In this document: piece by piece, positions 14,740 through 16,289 of the stretch
Layout of the letters: every line of letters begins with the position of its first letter
Position numbering within the stretch: position 1 is the first letter of the stretch
Program-made: the position numbers and the translations under genes
Source of the DNA: Clostridiales bacterium
Lineage (GTDB): Bacteria; Bacillota; Clostridia; Oscillospirales; Oscillospiraceae
NCBI GenBank assembly: GCA_018374635.1
Contig: JAHAEW010000077.1
Coordinates: 1 to 16,289, forward strand
DNA: 16,289 bases
Direction: 5' to 3'
The notes under the pieces: generated by a model
Database searches by the model: none
Told to the model about the DNA's origin: nothing
The model's input: only the letters and a program-made list of their open reading frames with translations

Positions 14740-14775
14740 AAAAAGAGGGGGTGTCGGAAGAGTTCCGACACCCCC
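14740..14775 (-). terminator. Intrinsic terminator or attenuator between pcfB and virD4
   Basis: The 13-bp perfect arms GGGGGTGTCGGAA (14747-14759) and TTCCGACACCCCC (14763-14775) enclose a 3-base loop. On the minus strand TC and five T residues follow. It lies 33 bases after the PcfB stop and only 11 bases before the VirD4 ribosome site, inside what should be one operon. Confidence 0.8.
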
Positions 14776-14808
14776 TGTGAGAAGGATCGCCTGTATGATC
14801 GTTTCCTG

Positions 14809-15465
14809 TTATTTCGTTTTTGTCCGATTTTTAGTTCTCTGTCTGGCCGGAACAGACTGCTTCCGCATCTTCTCCCGGTACCCTTTGAGCCGTTCCTCGA
14901 CCGAGGGCCGGTCATGGGTCGTCCTCATATCCGCGCTCTCGCTGGGTGTAGAGGATCTGGGTCTTGTATCGGGTGAGTCTCGTTCCGACCGAAAATCTTT
15001 TTTTTGCGGGTTTTTCTGATGCTCAGGCACAGGGACGTCCTGCCGCTCCTGCGGGGCTTTCTGCAAGTCGGAAACGTCCTTCTCCTGGCTGGATACCTGG
15101 GACAACAGCCGCTCAAAGATCTGGTTGGCCCGGTCCAGCTCAGTCACCGGCAGGATCACATCCACCAGCTTGCCCCGTTCGTCCTGATCCCGAATGGTGC
15201 TGAACAGCAGCTTTTGTTTTTTTGCCAGCTTTTCAAACTGACGATACTGCTCCGGAGTCATGGGGAATTGACGCAGATCCCTGGTCTCCCGCAGCATTTT
15301 ACCCAAATTGACCTTCCCGGAGAGCTGCTTATGGTTCCTGGCCAGGGCCAGGGAGAGGGCCAGCAGGTTCTTCAGCGCCGATCCGGACAGCCGAACAGCC
15401 ACTTCGGTCCCAGACAGCATCATACGCACCATCTGGTCTGCCGCCTCACCGCCTCCTACGTTCAT
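14809..15465 (-). CDS. pcfB: PcfB (DUF3801) family conjugation protein
   Basis: This is a 218-aa soluble protein. The N-terminal 130 residues (EAADQMVRMMLSGTEVAVRL, then ALKNLLALSLALARN and MTPEQYRQFEKLAKKQKLLF) match the PcfB/DUF3801 family, which accompanies relaxases of the pCF10 and CTn type. The rest is a charged, low-complexity tail rich in Gln, Arg, Ser and Lys, ending in a basic stretch. The ATG follows GGAGGTGAG at proper spacing. The gene overlaps the end of the relaxase gene by 20 bases, so the two are likely co-translated. In pCF10, PcfB-related factors act at the relaxosome and coupling-protein docking step. That role here is inferred from the family. Confidence 0.85.
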   Translation of the reverse strand: MNVGGGEAADQMVRMMLSGTEVAVRLSGSALKNLLALSLALARNHKQLSGKVNLGKMLRETRDLRQFPMTPEQYRQFEKLAKKQKLLFSTIRDQDERGKLVDVILPVTELDRANQIFERLLSQVSSQEKDVSDLQKAPQERQDVPVPEHQKNPQKKDFRSERDSPDTRPRSSTPSESADMRTTHDRPSVEERLKGYREKMRKQSVPARQRTKNRTKTK

Positions 15466-16289
15466 CGTGTCTCACCTCCTCTGGTTCCATTGTATATTGG
15501 ATACTGCGCTCCATTTGCGGCGCCTCTTTCTGGATCTCCCGGCATATAGCCAGCTTCTGCCGCTCTTGGCGGATCTGGCGGTTCACCTCGGCAAGCCTCT
15601 GGTAAACCTCCGCCTTTTCCTGGAGAAGCTGCTCTCTGGAGCAGCCGCAACCCTCCAGCCGCGCGACGGCATCCAGATAGCGGGCAAACTGTTCCTCCAT
15701 CCCAGATACGCCATCCTTATAGAGCTGCTTGGCTATCGCTAGGGCCTCCACATCCGCCAGAGCCGTATACAGCACCTGTCGTTTCTTTTTCCGCACATTG
15801 AGGATGGTGCGCTGCTTTGTCAAGCTGGCCAGCGCATCCTCCGTGCGAGTGAGAAACGCCGCCATGTCCTCCGGCGTAGCAATATCGTTATCCCGCAGGA
15901 AATAGAATCGCTGCCGATATCGCTCCGCCTGTGCTGCGGCCTGCCGGAGCTGGGGCGTCATGCGGGGCGGATACCGCCGCTGCCCAGCCTTGCCCAGTAG
16001 GTAGAGGTAGTGGACGTACAGTGCCAAAAAGCCCCTATATTTGGGGTGCGGACGAAATGGCTGGTACACTGGTCGTGGAATAACCGCAGGCCGCAGGCCC
16101 TGGTCGATGGCGGATAATTCCCCTTGGATCGCAGCCTGGATGCCCTCCTCAGTGAACCGGGGGGCCTTCCTGCCAGGGATGAGGAACCGCTCCTGTCCCC
16201 GGAGGCGAAAGCCCAAACGGTTTCCATGCTTGATCTCCCAGCCCTTGTGTTCCATGAGCAGGAAGAAGTGGCCCAGGTCGTTGGCGTCC
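15446..16289 (-). CDS. C-terminal part of a MobA/VirD2-like relaxase
   Basis: The frame is open to the right edge, so about 280 C-terminal residues are present and the catalytic N-terminus lies outside the window. The visible part begins with DANDLGHFFLLMEHKGWEIK and continues to GNRLGFRLRGQERF, which matches the region following the nuclease domain in Tn1549-type relaxases. A long charged helical stretch follows (about 110-265), likely coiled coil, rich in Glu, Arg and Gln. The methionine at 16255 is internal, not the start. The full protein would nick oriT and lead the transferred strand. It precedes pcfB, as expected for this module. Confidence 0.85.
   Translation of the reverse strand, partial: DANDLGHFFLLMEHKGWEIKHGNRLGFRLRGQERFLIPGRKAPRFTEEGIQAAIQGELSAIDQGLRPAVIPRPVYQPFRPHPKYRGFLALYVHYLYLLGKAGQRRYPPRMTPQLRQAAAQAERYRQRFYFLRDNDIATPEDMAAFLTRTEDALASLTKQRTILNVRKKKRQVLYTALADVEALAIAKQLYKDGVSGMEEQFARYLDAVARLEGCGCSREQLLQEKAEVYQRLAEVNRQIRQERQKLAICREIQKEAPQMERSIQYTMEPEEVRHDERRRR

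Noticed and set aside
14286..14915. A 209-codon minus-strand frame spanning the pcfB-virD4 gap
   Set aside because: It reads through the terminator and out of frame into virD4, and its product has no family features. I considered it as a frameshifted N-terminus, but the CTG start explains the gap better.
14998..15005. A run of eight A in the pcfB coding strand as a slippage or frameshift site
   Set aside because: It lies in a Lys codon pair of the low-complexity tail, and no alternative frame there gives a meaningful product. Without expression data it is just a homopolymer.
1..16289. Search for tRNA, rRNA, riboswitch, integrase or attachment sites
   Set aside because: I saw no cloverleaf, rRNA-like stretch, known riboswitch core, recombinase gene or flanking direct repeat within the window.

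Overview
The window looks like part of a gut Clostridia genome, probably from the Oscillospiraceae (Flavonifractor or Oscillibacter type). The reasons are the fairly high G+C, Gram-positive style Shine-Dalgarno sequences (GGAGG, AGGTGA), and protein families typical of integrative and conjugative elements (ICEs) in these bacteria. The species assignment is inference from family resemblance.

The right two thirds (about 5.5-16.3 kb) is a conjugation module of the Tn1549/CTn type, transcribed leftward on the minus strand. In transcription order it holds the C-terminal part of a MobA/VirD2-like relaxase (cut by the right edge), a PcfB/DUF3801 protein, a VirD4/TraG coupling ATPase, a small VirB2-like (Maff2-type) membrane protein, a VirB6/TrbL-like membrane protein, PrgI, a VirB4-type ATPase, and a large membrane-anchored NlpC/P60 cell-wall hydrolase. 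A rho-independent terminator follows the hydrolase, and then a separate winged-helix/DUF6017 protein. These proteins would nick and carry the DNA, power and form the channel, and open the peptidoglycan. A 110-residue membrane protein gene is lodged on the opposite strand between the VirB6-like gene and prgI. No integrase, attachment site or oriT is visible.

The left third carries two divergent units. A minus-strand operon encodes a TraX-family membrane acyltransferase, an OmpR-family response regulator and a sensor histidine kinase, closed by a terminator. A plus-strand pair encodes a DUF4317 protein and a flavodoxin. Six perfect tandem copies of a 10-bp unit lie between the two promoter regions and are the obvious candidate operator. 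The first ~570 bases are AT-richer and hold an N-terminal gene fragment at the edge, a doubtful 87-codon ORF and an inverted repeat.

The most unusual signals are four. The decamer array sits between divergent promoters. Non-ATG and near-cognate start codons (CTG, TTG, GTG or ATA, TTG, ATC) are concentrated in the mating-channel genes, behind well-placed ribosome binding sites. The antisense membrane gene has its own promoter-like sequence and a stop codon that abuts its neighbour's. A strong intrinsic terminator lies directly in front of the coupling-protein gene.
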